DNA of 64,000 nt from Cephalopachus bancanus (GCA_027257055.1 JAPVLO010000985.1:124001-188000), one strand, 5' to 3'; shown: positions 49,993-60,534, counted from the first letter of the stretch. Numbers and translations: made by a program. Notes: generated by a model from the sequence alone, not told the origin.

Positions 49993-52837
49993 AGAATATT
50001 TGTATGATTCTGGTGTTTTTAGAGACAGGGTCTGGCTTTGTGGCCCAGGTTGGGGCCTAGGACACTACCGGCATTCACTGCCAGCCTTGATATTGCAGGC
50101 TTTGGTGATCCACCCTCCTCAAGCCTTTGGAATGGCTGGGAGGATGGGTACCTCGACACCAGACCCCCAGTTTGGATGGGTGCGGAGATGGGGTCTCCAT
50201 GCATCACCTGGGCTGGCCTTGGGCTCCTAAACTCCAACCATCCTCCTGCCTCAGCCTCCCAGAGTGCTGGAATTCCAGGCATGGGCTGCTGTGCCAGGCT
50301 TTCTGGTTCATTTTTAATGAAGTATTGCAGCCGGGCTCGGGGGCTCAGCCTCATCATCCCAGGACTTTGTGAGGCCGAGATCACAGGCCAGCCTGAGCTC
50401 ATAGGCCAAGAACTGCCCAGGCACCTTGGCGAGACCTCATATCTACCCTCCATCCCAAATGAGCCAGGCATGGTGGCATGTGCCTGTCATTCTGGCTCCT
50501 TGAAATGTGGGGACAGGCTCACCAGAACCCGGAGGCCAAGGCTGCGGTGACCGGGAGAGAGTCACTGTCTTCCAGCCTGGGTGATGGAGTGAAACTCTGA
50601 TTCAAAGAAAAAAAGGAAAAAAGGAAAAAAAAAGGAGAGTATCCATTTGTGTATGGAGTTGGGATCATCATGAACAGACAGAGATCATTTGGGAAGGAGG
50701 ACCCAGACTTGGGCCTAGAGTTCTCGAAAAATGGTGGATTGGTAGACAATCGGGCTGTGGTTTTGGGAGGCCGAGTCCGGGGGCTGTTTGAGCCTGGAAG
50801 AAAAGACCAGCCTGGGCCAATGAGCGAGACCTCATCGCTCCACTTAGTCAAACTCTGGAGTCGCATATGGTGGCACCCACGGTCCCTGCAACATGGGATG
50901 CGGTGGCATCCATCCTGGGGCATTCCTTTGCATCACCCCTATCGACCGAATGTGCAAATCCAGACTGGGAACCGCAGTTCCCGGCCATCAGACCTGCACC
51001 CTTGTAGGCCAAGGCAGGAGGTGGCCTGAGTCCAGGGGTCGGAGACCAGCCTAGGTGAAGTGGTCAGACCTCGTCTCAGTGAGAGGTCCCCAAAATCGAT
51101 TCAGGCATGGTGGCCCCCAGAGTCCCAGCTGCTCAGGGGCCATGGGGGGAGGACAACCTGAGCCCCACAGGTTGAGGCCCCAGGAACCAGGATTGTGCCA
51201 CCGAGCCCCAGTCCAGCCATTGGAGACTATGGTGACAAAGAAGATGCCTCCCATGTGCATCACAATGGGTGTCCACGGCTCCCCATTAAAAGGTCCATGT
51301 GGGCAGCGGGCGATGGAGTGATGGGGGGAAGGGGCCCTACCCCACCCAAAGGTGGCAGACAGGGCAACCCGAACCTGGGCTGGCGGCGTCATTGCTGGAC
51401 TGCCTTGAACGCTCTGTGCCTGATGGCCAACCTAACTCAGGGTCGTTTGTTCCGTGAGCTCACACATGTCTTTGCTGTGGGGCATGAATGTGAAGGGTGG
51501 GTGCAGGCCTTCTGGGGCACATAGCCAAGGCATGGGACAGACGTGCTTGGTGCTCACCCATGCAATCTCCCATGAATGGCAGGCCGGAAAGTGCCTGTTC
51601 CTCTCCCACCCCTGAGGGTGACTCCTCGCACTATGTAGCAGGGTTGGTGGTGGGGATGGTAGTGGTGATTATTATTTGGAGTCAGAATACCACCCTCACA
51701 CCAAGACCAGATCACAGGGGCATGCTCACGGCCACTGCAGACTCCAGCTGCTGGGTTCAGACAATCCTCCTGCCTCGGCCCCACGAGTGGCTGGAACCAC
51801 AGGCCTGTGCCACCATGCTCGGCTAATGTGATGTATTTCTGATGGCTAAAATGAGGTCTTGCCCCATATTCCAGGCTGGTGTCGAACCCGTAGACTCAGG
51901 CCACCCACTCATCTGGGCCTCTGAAGGGTGGGGATGCCAGGCTGAGACCCTTATCCTGGCCTGCGGTTGTGGTGGTGGTTGGTATTATTTATCTGAGTTG
52001 GAGTCCCGCTCTGTCGCCAAGGCCAGATCGCAGGGGCCCTCTCTCAGACACCGTGGCCTCCACTGGCTGGGCTCCAGTGATCCTCCCGCCCCGGTCTCCC
52101 GAGTGGCCATAATGACAGGTGTTCATCACCATCCTTGGCACTTTTTTGTTTTTTGTAGAGTTGAGGTCTCGCCAATGTGCCCAGGCTGGTCTCGAATTTG
52201 GGGGCTCAGGCCATCATCCCACCTCAGCCACCCAGAGCGATGGGATGACAGGCATGAGCACTTGCACCTGGCTTCTACACCCCTTGGGGACCCACAGTGA
52301 GACTGGTTCCCTTCCAACAACCCAGCACCGCAGAGAGTGCAGCCGGAGTTGCCCACTGAGCCCTTCCCAGTGGGAGAGCCTGGGGCACTGGCGTGTCTCT
52401 GCCGTTGCACCACCCATCCACTCGCTTCATTCCCTAGGTTGGAACCACTCAATCCTCCAAGGGGAAAGGGAGGGCATGACTCTCAAACCTTCTGTGGGGT
52501 AGAGAGTGCCAGATGTCTCACTCCTGTCTCCTTGGCACTCGGGGATGCTGAGACGGGAAGATGGCTGAAAACCTGGGGCTTGAGACCAGGCTGGATACCA
52601 TAGCAAACCCCCACCTTGACCACAAGCAATACTCAGAAAACCTGGGGTGAGGGCAAGCCTCGGCGGGAGGATAGCCTCAGGCCCAGTGTTCAAGACCAGG
52701 AAGGAAGACCAAGATGTCAAACAAATGGAAAGCCTGTGATCACAGCTGTTTGGGAGGCTGAGGCCAAGAGGAAGACACAAGTTGGGCAGTTTGAGAGTAG
52801 CTAGGACTACCTTGTGAGGAAACAAAAGAGAAAGAGA

Positions 52838-52868
<31 letters not shown>

Positions 52869-52904
52869 AGAAGAGAAAGAAAGAAAGAAAGAAAGAAAAG
52901 AAAG

Positions 52905-52951
<47 letters not shown>

Positions 52952-53278
52952 AAATGAAATCCATTCACTTGCAAACCATCTGTCCTCAGTCCTTTCCCCC
53001 TGCCTCCCCCAAATGTGAGTGTCCCCCAAGCTTGGCACCTTCCAGGCCCAACCACCACCTAATGACTGACCCCGCTTTGGTGTGGTAATTCTCGAGGCTC
53101 CCTGGCCAGGTTCCTGGTGAGAAATGTGCCCCAGGCAGGCCTACCCTCTGACTTGACAAGGACCTTCAGCCAAGAAAGGCCATGGACACATCCCTCACCT
53201 GGGGACATTTCTTCCTCCGCAATCCAATTTTTTCTGGCTCTAAATCCATTTGCCCTGTGAACACACCACACGCAGTTG
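49993..53278 (+). repeat. Unit 17 (3,286 bp), full, type-B tail
   Basis: Landmarks: F1 tail 50604-50640, F3 from 50963, R2 linker 51642-51677, R3 linker 51961-51993, F4 from about 52506, long purine tract 52818-52957. The end of F6 carries the type-B words aggaagac and aggactacc. Confidence 0.92.
52818..52957. repeat. Long purine tract, unit 17
   Basis: About 140 bp of GAAA broken by two GAGAAA-type blocks. It has no pyrimidine from the type-B start (after the first caaaag) to near the end. Confidence 0.94.
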
Positions 53279-53301
53279 AGAATCTGTGTATGATTCTGAT
53301 A

Positions 53302-53582
53302 TTTTTGGAGACAGGGTCTGGCCCTGTGACCCAGGAATGGACCCAGAGACCCGACTGTCGTTCATTGCCAACCTTGAAATCACAAACTCTGGAGATACTC
53401 CCTCCACAGGCTCTGTAGGGGCCAGGACAATGTGCACCTCGACCCCAGATCACCTCTTGGGATGGGTAGGATGACGGAGTCTGCCTGCCTGGTTAGTGTG
53501 GGCCTTGGGCTACTGGAATTCAACCATCGTCCAGCCTCGGCCTCCCAGAGCGCTGGGATTCCAGGTGTGGGCCCACCAGGCC
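53302..53582 (-). mobile_element. Module R1: diverged reverse Alu (reference unit)
   Basis: Read on the minus strand this is a dimeric Alu. The + strand opens with the complement of the 3' end (ttttggagacagggtctggc) and closes with the complement of the 5' end (gggcccaccaggcc). Between them lie the complements of both arms, including cctcccagagcgctgggatt. The element heads towards F1 with a spacer of about 28 bp, which makes an inverted, head-to-head Alu pair. Its sequence is far from any young Alu, so it should be inert. Confidence 0.85.
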
Positions 53583-53610
53583 TTCTGGTTCTCTTTTGAC
53601 GAAGGATCGT
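53583..53610. other. R1-F1 spacer
   Basis: Short conserved spacer (ttctggttc, then a T-run and gaaggatcg) between the two facing Alu heads. It returns in nearly every unit as ttctggttcatttttgatga. It would form the loop of a hairpin made by R1 and F1. Confidence 0.7.
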
Positions 53611-53919
53611 GGCTGGGCTCTGGAGCTCAGCCTCATCATCCCAGTACTTTGCAAGGCTGAGGCCAGCAGCAAAACTGAGCCCACGGAATGAGACCCGCCC
53701 ATGCACCTCAGTGAGACCTCATCTCTGCCATTTATCCCAAATGAGCCAGGTGTGGTGGTGCGTGCCTGTCATTCCTGCCCCACAGAACGATGGGGAAAGG
53801 CTTGCTGGAGCCCAGTTGCTGAGGCTGCAGTCTCCAGGAGCAAGCTTCCGCCCTCCAACCTGGTTTACAGAGTGAGACTCTGACTCAAAGAAAAAAAGGA
53901 AAAAAGGAAAAAAAGAAGA
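53611..53919 (+). mobile_element. Module F1: diverged forward Alu with GGAAAA-type tail
   Basis: A forward dimeric Alu. The left arm starts ggctgggctctggagctcagcc and includes cccagtactttg. The right arm starts near gagccaggtgtggtggtgcg and ends in agtgagactctgactc. The tail 53887-53919 is A-rich with repeated GGAAAA blocks, seen in most units; in unit 6 it has become AAAT repeats. Its promoter region reads gagcccacgg in place of the standard Alu wording, a change shared by F1 copies of other units. Confidence 0.85.
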
Positions 53920-54040
53920 GCATCCATTTGTGTATGGAGTTGGGATCATCGTGAACAGACAGAGATCCTTTGTAAAGGAGGCCCCAGCCTTGGGCCCAGA
54001 GTTCCTGAAGATGGTGGATCAGCAGTCAATTGGGCTGTGC
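53920..54040. other. F1-F2 spacer, non-Alu
   Basis: About 120 bp that returns in all units with the words catccatttgtgtatggagt, gaacagacagagatcat and ccttgggcctagagttcc. It is one of the best conserved stretches in the array, with about 4-10 differences per 75 bases from the majority in the copies compared. Origin not recognised. Confidence 0.7.
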
Positions 54041-54190
54041 CTTTGGGAGGCTGAGAAGGGGGACTGCTGGAGCCCGGGGTTTCAAGACCTACCTGGGCCA
54101 TGGGGTGAGACCTTGTCACTCCACGTAACACAAACACTGGAGTCGCGTGTGGCAGTCGCTCATGGTCCCAGCTACATGGGATGCAGTGGC
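54041..54190 (+). mobile_element. Module F2: forward Alu truncated at both ends
   Basis: Starts inside a left arm at ctttgggaggctgag, passes ggtttcaagacctacctgg, and stops early in the right arm at cccagctacatggg. The first bases of the left arm and most of the right arm are absent in every unit, so the truncation precedes amplification of the array. Confidence 0.75.
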
Positions 54191-54243
54191 CTCTGTTAGG
54201 GGCATTCCTTTGCATTGCCCCTGCAGACAGAATGTGCGTATCT
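54191..54243. other. F2-F3 spacer
   Basis: Short non-Alu stretch conserved across units (ggggcattcctttgcat, cccctgcagacagaa). It leads directly into the first base of F3 and may be the original insertion target of that Alu. Confidence 0.6.
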
Positions 54244-54522
54244 GGGCCAGGCACCATGGCACACAACTGTCAGCCCCATGCCCTGGGAGGTAGAGGCGGG
54301 AGGCTACCTGAGCCCATGGGTCAGAGACCAGCCCAGGTGATGTGGCCAGACCTCGTCTCGGAGAGAGGTCCCCCAAATCAAGTCAAGCATGGTGGGCCCT
54401 GGAGTCCTGATTGCTCAGGGAACAAGGCAGGAGGATCTCCTGTGCCCCACAGGTCGAGGTCCAAAGAGCCATGTCATTCCGCCGCATCAGACCCATCCAA
54501 CGGAGACTCGGCACCAAACAGA
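54244..54522 (+). mobile_element. Module F3: forward dimeric Alu
   Basis: The left arm runs from ggccaggcaccatggc through tgggaggtagaggcggga and cagagaccagcccagg. The right arm begins near caagtcaagcatggtgg and ends in ggagactcggcaccaaa, a degenerate form of the usual gacaaaaaag tail. F3 is lost in unit 16, duplicated in unit 11 and broken inside its right arm in unit 14. Confidence 0.85.
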
Positions 54523-54924
54523 CGCATCCCACCTGCGTAAAGATGGGCATCCACGGCTCCCCAGGGAAAGGTCCACATGGGCAGGGGAAGATGAAGTGAT
54601 AGGGAGAGAAAGGGGCCCTCCTCTCACCTGAAGGTGGCAGACATGGCATCTGGACCCTGGGCTGGCCATGGCATTGCCAGACCACCTTGATTGCGCTGTG
54701 CCTGATGGCCTCCCTAGCTTTGAGGCACCTGTTCTGTGACTTTCACACGTCTGTACTGTGGGGCACGAGCATGGAATGTTGAAAAAGGCCTTCTGGGGCA
54801 CCTGGCCATATGCTGTGGATGGACATTGCTGGTGGCCACCTTTGATACCTCCCTCGAATGGCAGACCGGAAAGTGACTTTTCCTCTTTCAACCCTGAAGG
54901 TGACACCTTACACGGTGTGGCAGG
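54523..54924. other. Module N2: non-Alu, about 400 bp
   Basis: This is the largest non-Alu part of the unit. It carries gatgggcatccacggctc, a G/A-rich stretch, gaaggtggcagac, ccaccttgattg, the area matching gagctcacacatgtctttg in other copies, and gaaagtgac...cttttcctc. In most units it is open in one forward frame that continues through the GTG linker as a Val/Ile run, and also in a reverse frame; neither is conserved enough to call a gene. It holds the CTCF-like word (here about 54624-54638). I cannot name its source. Confidence 0.65.
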
Positions 54925-54962
54925 GGTGGTGATGGTGGTTGTGGTGGTTGTTATTATTATTT
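54925..54962. repeat. R2 linker: (GTG)n-(ATT)n microsatellite
   Basis: GTGG/GTGGTG repeats followed by ATTATTATT. On the minus strand this is the 3' tail of the R2 Alu, (AAT)n then (CAC)n. R3 has a similar linker about 330 bp on, so the two offer matched sites for unequal exchange; units 12 and 20 show the products. Confidence 0.85.
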
Positions 54963-55250
54963 GGAGTTGGAATCCCACTCTGTCGCCCAGGTTGAAGTGC
55001 AGGGGCATGCTCAGGGCCACCACCGTGTCCACCTGCCGGGTTCAGGCAATCCTCCTGCCAAGGCCTCCCGAGTGGCTGGAACCACAGAACTGCACCACCA
55101 CGCCTGGCTAATCTTTGGATTTATTTTTGATGGCCAAGACAAGGTCTCAGCCCATGTCCTGGGCTATTGTCGCACTCGCAGTCTTAGACCGTCCACTCGC
55201 CTGGGTCTCTGAAAGGTTATGATGCCAGGCTGTTCCCCTGAGCCCCAGCC
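54963..55250 (-). mobile_element. Module R2: reverse dimeric Alu
   Basis: The + strand opens with ggagttggaatcccactctg, the complement of an Alu 3' end, and passes gcaatcctcctgccaagg and gtggctggaaccacag. The middle linker reads atttatttttgatggcc, the complement of the A-rich joint between the arms. It closes at the complement of the 5' end near 55250. Confidence 0.85.
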
Positions 55251-55565
55251 TGTAGTTGTGATGGTGGTGTTGGTTGGTATTATTATTCTTAGTCGGAGTC
55301 CCGCTGTGTCACCTCAGCCAGAGTGCAAGGCCCACTCTCAGCCACTGTGGCCTCCACCGTCTGGACTCTAGCCACCCTCCCACCACGGCCTTCCCAGTGG
55401 CTGGAATAACAGGCATGCTCCACCACGCTCAGTTTATTTTTTTGGCTTCTTGTGGAGATGAGGTCTTGCCAAGGTGCCCGGACTGGTTTCAAAACTGGGG
55501 TCTCAGGCCATCCTCTCGCCTTGGCCTCCCAGAGGACTGGAATGACAGGCATGAGCCCCTGCACC
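55251..55565 (-). mobile_element. Module R3: reverse dimeric Alu with its linker
   Basis: The linker 55251-55288 (tgtagttgtgatggtgg, then ttggtattattatt) is followed by cggagtcccgctgtgtcacc. The T-rich joint between arms (tttatttttttggcttctt) precedes gtggagatgaggtcttgcc. The module ends at atgagcccctgcacc. Together R2 and R3 form a direct pair of reverse Alus in almost all units. Confidence 0.85.
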
Positions 55566-55804
55566 CCTCTTGGTGCCCCACAGTGAGGCCCACTCCCTTC
55601 CAACGACCTGGAACCACGGAGAGGGCAGCCAGAGGTGCTGCCCAAACCCTCTCCGGGGTGAGTGCCTGGCACAGGTGTGAGTCTCCGGCAGGGCACCCAC
55701 CCCTCCCTCCACCTTGTTCTCCAGGGTGGAACTACTTGCTTCTCCCGGGGGCCGCCTAGGGGAAAGAGAGTGCGTGACTCTCAAAAATTCATGGGTACGG
55801 GGAT
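55566..55804. other. Module N3: non-Alu, about 240 bp
   Basis: A GC-rich conserved stretch with ctcttggtgccccac, the area of gatgacctgggacc, gagggcagcc, ttctccagggtgga, cttctcccggggg and gaaagagagtgcgtgactct. It returns in every unit that keeps this region. No known gene or repeat is recognised in it. Confidence 0.65.
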
Positions 55805-56110
55805 GGTCAGGTGACTCACACCTGTCTACTTGACATACAGGGAGGCCAAGACGCTAAGATGACCCAAGACCGGGAACTTGAGTCCAGGCTGTACACCATA
55901 GCAAGCCCCCTCCTCAACCCCAAGCAAAACCCAGAAAACCTAGGTTGAGGGCAGGCCTCGGTGGGAGGATTGCCTCTGGCCCAGTGTTCAAGACCAGGCA
56001 GGATGACCAGGATATCAACCAAATGGAAAGCCTGTGTTCACAGCTGTTTGGGAGGCTCAGGCTGAGAGGATGACCCGAGTTGAGCAGTTTGAGGGCCTGG
56101 GAAACCTAGT
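55805..56110 (+). mobile_element. Modules F4, F5 and F6: left-arm Alu pieces
   Basis: F4 (about 55805-55940) is a forward left arm: ggtcaggtgactcacacctg, gggaggccaaga, caccatagcaag. F5 (about 55941-56025) is only the middle of a left arm: ggtgggaggattgcctctgg, gttcaagaccaggcagg. F6 (about 56026-56110) is another left arm: gcctgtgttcacagctgttt, gggaggctcagg, agtttgagg, cctgggaaacctagtgaag. F6 ends in the GAAA tract, which is its tail. Two variants of F6 exist in the array, called A and B here. Confidence 0.75.
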
Positions 56111-56120
56111 GAAGAAAGAA

Positions 56121-56188
<68 letters not shown>

Positions 56189-56259
56189 AGGAAAGAAGGA
56201 AAGAAAGAAAGAAGGAAGGAAGGAAGGAAGGAAAGAAAGAAAGAAAGAAAAGAAAGAAA
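56111..56259. repeat. Long GAAA/GGAA tract, unit 18
   Basis: About 149 bp: a pure GAAA run, then GGAA blocks, then GAAA again. It is purine only throughout. Confidence 0.95.
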
Positions 56260-56619
56260 TCCATTCTCCTGCAAACCCACTGCCTTCACTCCTTACCCCC
56301 TTTGCCCACGAACATGTGAGGGTGCCCAAGCTCAGCACCTTCCAGCCCCAACCCCCTCAATGGCTGCCTTTCCTTTGGTGCGTGAGTTCCCGAGGCTCCC
56401 TGGCCGGGATCTTGCAGGCTCTCCTCTCTGAGGTTAGAAATTTGGCCAAGGCAGTCCAAAGCTCTGACTCATCAATGAGGATCTTCTGCAAAGAAACACC
56501 AGGGTTACATCTCTCACCCAGGGACATTTCTTTCCCCCAATCCCATTTTTTCTGGCTCTAAAGCCAGTCATGCTATGAACACACCATGCGCACTTAAGAA
56601 TCTGTGTACAATTTTGATG
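56260..56619. other. Module N1: non-Alu, about 360 bp, spans the unit border
   Basis: It begins ccattctcctgcaaaccc and includes tgagggtgcccaagctcagc, ccccaatggctgcc-type words, gttcccgaggctccctgg, ctctctgaggttagaaat, aagaaacaccaggg, gacatttctttcccccaat and ctggctctaaagccagtc, and ends at the anchor and gatgtttt. On the minus strand it is open in two frames in many units. The word gaggtgaga looks like a splice donor but has no proven partner. Origin not recognised. Confidence 0.65.
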
Positions 56620-57950
56620 TTTTTGGAGACAGGGTCTGGTTCTGTGGCCCAGGTTGAAGCTCAGTGGCACGACTGTCATTCACCGCCAGCCTTGAAATTG
56701 CAAACACCGGTGACCCTTCCCCCTCAGCCTCTGGAGTGGCCAGGATGACAAGCACGTCATCCCCAGACCTCTTGTTTGAATGGGTGCAGAGATGGGGTCT
56801 TCCTGCATGACCCAGGCTGGCCTTGGGCTCCTGGGTTCCTGCCAACTTTCCACCTTGGCTTCCCAGAGTGCTGGGATTCCAGGTGTAGTCTACCTTGCCA
56901 GACCTTCTGGTTCATTTTCGATGAAGGATCGAGGTCGTGCTTGGGGACTCAGCCTCTTGATCCCAATGCTTTGGGAGGCCGAGTCCAGCTTCCGGCCCAA
57001 GTCTATAGACCGAAACTTGACCAGGCACTTAGGCGAGACCTCGTCTCTACCCTCCATCCCAAATGAGCCGTGTGTGCTGGCATGCGCCTGGTGTTCCAGC
57101 TCCTTGGAAGGTTGGGGAAAAGCTCGCTGGAGCCCGGTGGGTCGAGGCTGCGGTGACCAGGAGTGAGTCACTGCCCTCCAGTCTGTGCAATGGAGTGAGA
57201 CTCCAACTCAAAGAAAAATAGGAAAAAGAAGAATAACATCCATTTGTGCATGGTGTTTGGATCATTGTGAACAGACACAGATCATTTGGCAAGGAGACCC
57301 CAGGTTGGGTCTAGAGTTCCTGAAAGACCCTTGATCGACATACAACTGGGATGTGGCTTTGGGATGCCGAGGTGGGGCACTGCTGGAGTACTGGAGTTTT
57401 AGACCAGCCTGGACACTAAACGAGACCCCATCACACCCCGGAATGCAAACAATGGAGTCATGGGTTGTGCAGCCCGTGGTCCCAGCTACACGAGATTCGG
57501 TGGATTTCATCCCGGGATGTTCCCTTGTGTCGCATACACTGACAGGATGTGCGAATCCAGATCGGGCACCTTGGCTCATGGCTGTCAGTCTAGCGACCTT
57601 GGAGGCCGAGGAGGGAGGCTGCCTGAGACCAGGAATTGGAAACCAGCCAGGGTGACATGGCCAGACCTTGTCTCAGTGAGAGGTCCCCCAAATCAGGTCA
57701 GGTGTGGTGGTCCCTGGAGTCCCAGCTGCTTGTGTGCTGAGGAGGGATGACTGCCTGAGCCACGTACGTCGAGATCCCAGGAGCCATGATCATGCCGCCG
57801 CACCCCAGCCTGGCCGACAGAGACTCTAGCAACAAAAAAGACTCCTCCACTTGTGTCACGATGGGCATCAATGAAGACATTTCTTCCCCACCAATCCCAT
57901 TTTTCCTTGCTCTAAAGCCAGTTGCCCTGTGAACACACCATGCGCAGTCA
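56597..57950 (+). repeat. Unit 19 (1,354 bp), half unit
   Basis: R1, F1 (tail 57210-57236), F2 and a complete F3 (from about 57559) are followed by the first 25 or so bases of N2. Near 57870, gatgggcatcaatga runs into the N1 word agacatttcttcc. The remainder of N2, R2, R3, N3, F4-F6 and the GAAA tract are absent. Confidence 0.9.
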
Positions 57951-59595
57951 AGAATTTGTGTAATGTTCTGATGTTTTCAACAGAGGGTCTGGCTATATGG
58001 CCCAGGCTGGGCCCCAGGGACACAACCTTCATTCACCGCCAGCCTCCAAATCATGGGCTCTGGCAATCCCCCAGCCTCAGCCTACGGAGTGTCAGGGACG
58101 ATGGGCACCACGACCCCAGAACACCTATTTGGATGGGTGCGGAGACAGGGTCTCCCTACATGACCTGGGCTGGCCTTGGGGTTTTTGGCTCCAGCCATCC
58201 TCCTTCCTCAGCCTCCCAGATCACTGATATTCCAGGTGTGGGCCGCCACACCAGGCCTTCTGTTTCATTTTTGACAAAGGATTGAGGCTGGGCTAGCTCA
58301 GCCTCATCATCCCAGCTCTTTGTGAGGTCGAGACCAGCAGCCGACCTGAGCCCACGAGCTGAAACTCACCAGGGAAACTGGTGAGACCTCTTCTCTACCT
58401 TCCATCTCAAATGAGTTGAGTATGGTGGCATACACATGTCAATATGGCTCCTCAGAAGAGCAGGGAAGTTTCGCCAGAGCCCGGCGGGCCGAGTCTGTGG
58501 TGGCTGGGATCAAGCCACCACCCTATAGCCTCGGCGATGGAGTGAGACTCCGACTAAAAGAAAAAAAGGAAAAAAGAAAAAAAAAAGAAGGGCAATCAGT
58601 TGTGTATGGTTTTGGGATCATTGTGAGCAGATAGAGATCATTTGGGAAGGAGAACCCAGCCTTGTGCCTAGAGTTCCCCGAAAGATGGTGGGTTGGTAGA
58701 CAATCGGGCTGTGACTTTGGGTGGCTGAGGAGGGGGACCACTGGAGCTCGGGAGTTCGAGAGCAGCCTGGGTCATGTATTGAGACCTTGTCACTCCCTGG
58801 AAGGCAAATACTGGAGTCGTGCACGGTGGCGCCCATAGTCCTGGCTACAAGTGATGCAGTGGCCTCTATCCTGGGAGGTTCCTTTTGTCGCACCTGCTGA
58901 CAGAACATGCGAATCCAGGCTGAGCATCGTGGTTCACGTCTGTTAGCCCTGTGCCCTCAGAAACCGAGGCAGGAGGCTTCCTGAGAAGGGGTCAGTGACC
59001 AGCCTAGGCAATATAGCCAGAACTCATCTTGGCGAGAATTCCCCAAAATTGAGTCAGGCGTGGTGGCCCCTGGAGTCCCGGATGCTCAGGGGCTGAGGCG
59101 AGAGGACCGTCTGAGCCCTGAAGGTGGAGAACCCTGGGAGCCACTATTGTGCCCCTGTGCCCCAGCTCGGCTGATGGAGACACCTGCGTCAAAACCAGGC
59201 CTCCCACCTGCATCATGATGCACATCCTCGGCTCCCAGGGAAAGGTCCTCCAGGGTGGGGGAGGATATAATGATTGGGAGAGGAAGGGGCCTTCCCCCCA
59301 CACAAAGGTGGCAGACAGGGTGACTAGAACCTGGGCAGGCCGCAGCATTGCCGGACCGTCTTGATTGCTCTGTGCCCAATGGCTGCCCTAGCTCAGAGTT
59401 GTCTGTTCCTTCAGTTAAAATGCCTCCTTGCCATGGGGCACATGTGGAGGGTGGAGGCAGGCCTTCAGTAGTGCATTGCCGGAGGCATGGTCAGGACTTG
59501 TCCGGGGGTCACCTTTGAAATCTCCCGTGAACGACAAGCAGGAAAGTGCCCTTAACTGGCCCACCCCTGACAGTGAAACCTCGCTCTGGATGGCA

Positions 59596-59622
59596 GGGGT
59601 GGTGGTGGTTAGTATTATTATT
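59596..59622 (-). repeat. Fused R2/R3 linker in unit 20
   Basis: The left half (tggcaggggtggtggtgg) is the N2/R2 border. The right half (tagtattattattctgagtc) is the R3 linker. The R2 Alu between them is missing, which is the reciprocal arrangement to unit 12. Confidence 0.9.
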
Positions 59623-60466
59623 CTGAGTCGGAGTACTACTCTGACACCCAGGCCAGAGTGCAAGAGCCCGCTCTTGGACACCGCAGCCTACACCGACGGG
59701 CATCCAGCAAAACCCCTGAAGCTGCCTCCTGAGTGTGCAGAACTACAGGCGTGTGTCACCACACTCAGCTCATTTTTTTGGCTTCGTGTAGTGATGACGT
59801 TTCGCCATGGGGCCCAGGCTGGTCTCGAACAAAGGGTTTCAGGCCATCCTCTCTCCTCAGCCTCCCAGAGTACCATGATGACTGGCGTGAGGCCCCCTGC
59901 CCGGTCTCCACACCCCTCTCAGAGTCCCACCGTGTGGCTTGCTCTCTTCTGATGACCTGGGAACCAGGAGAGGGTGGACAGAGTTGCCAGCCGAGCCCTC
60001 CCCCGGGGGGAGCAATTGGTACAGGGCGTGTCTCTGCTGGGTCACCCACCCCTCTGCCCACCTCGTTCCCCAGGATGAAACCGCTCGCTCTTCCCAGGGG
60101 CTGGCTCAGGGAAAGAGAGGTCGTGACTCTCAAACTTTCAGGGGGGGGTGGTGATGGCCGGGTGACTCAAGCCTGTCTCCCGGGCATTCAGTGAGGCCAA
60201 GAGGGGAAAGTGGCTGGAGCCCGGGAGTTTGAGACCAGACTGGACACCATAGCAAGCCCCCACCTCAATCTCAAGCAAAACCAAGAAAACCTTGTGAGAG
60301 GGCAGGCCTTGGTGGGAAGATTGACTCCAGGCCAGAGTTCAAGACCAAGTCTGAAGACCAGCATGGCAATCTAATGGAAAGACTGTGATTGCTGCAGTTT
60401 AGAAGGTCCAGGCTGAAAGAATGGCCAGAATTGGGCAGTTTTAGAGAAGCCTGGGCAAACTAGTGA

Positions 60467-60480
60467 GGAAAGAAAAGGAA

Positions 60481-60534
<54 letters not shown>

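Larger units (their letters stand above)
53279..56596 (+). repeat. Unit 18 (3,318 bp), reference unit
   Basis: Every module is present in the usual order, so this unit is used below for the module-by-module annotation. Landmarks: F1 tail 53887-53919, F3 from 54244, R2 linker 54925-54962, R3 linker 55251-55288, F4 from 55805, GAAA tract 56111-56259. Confidence 0.93.
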
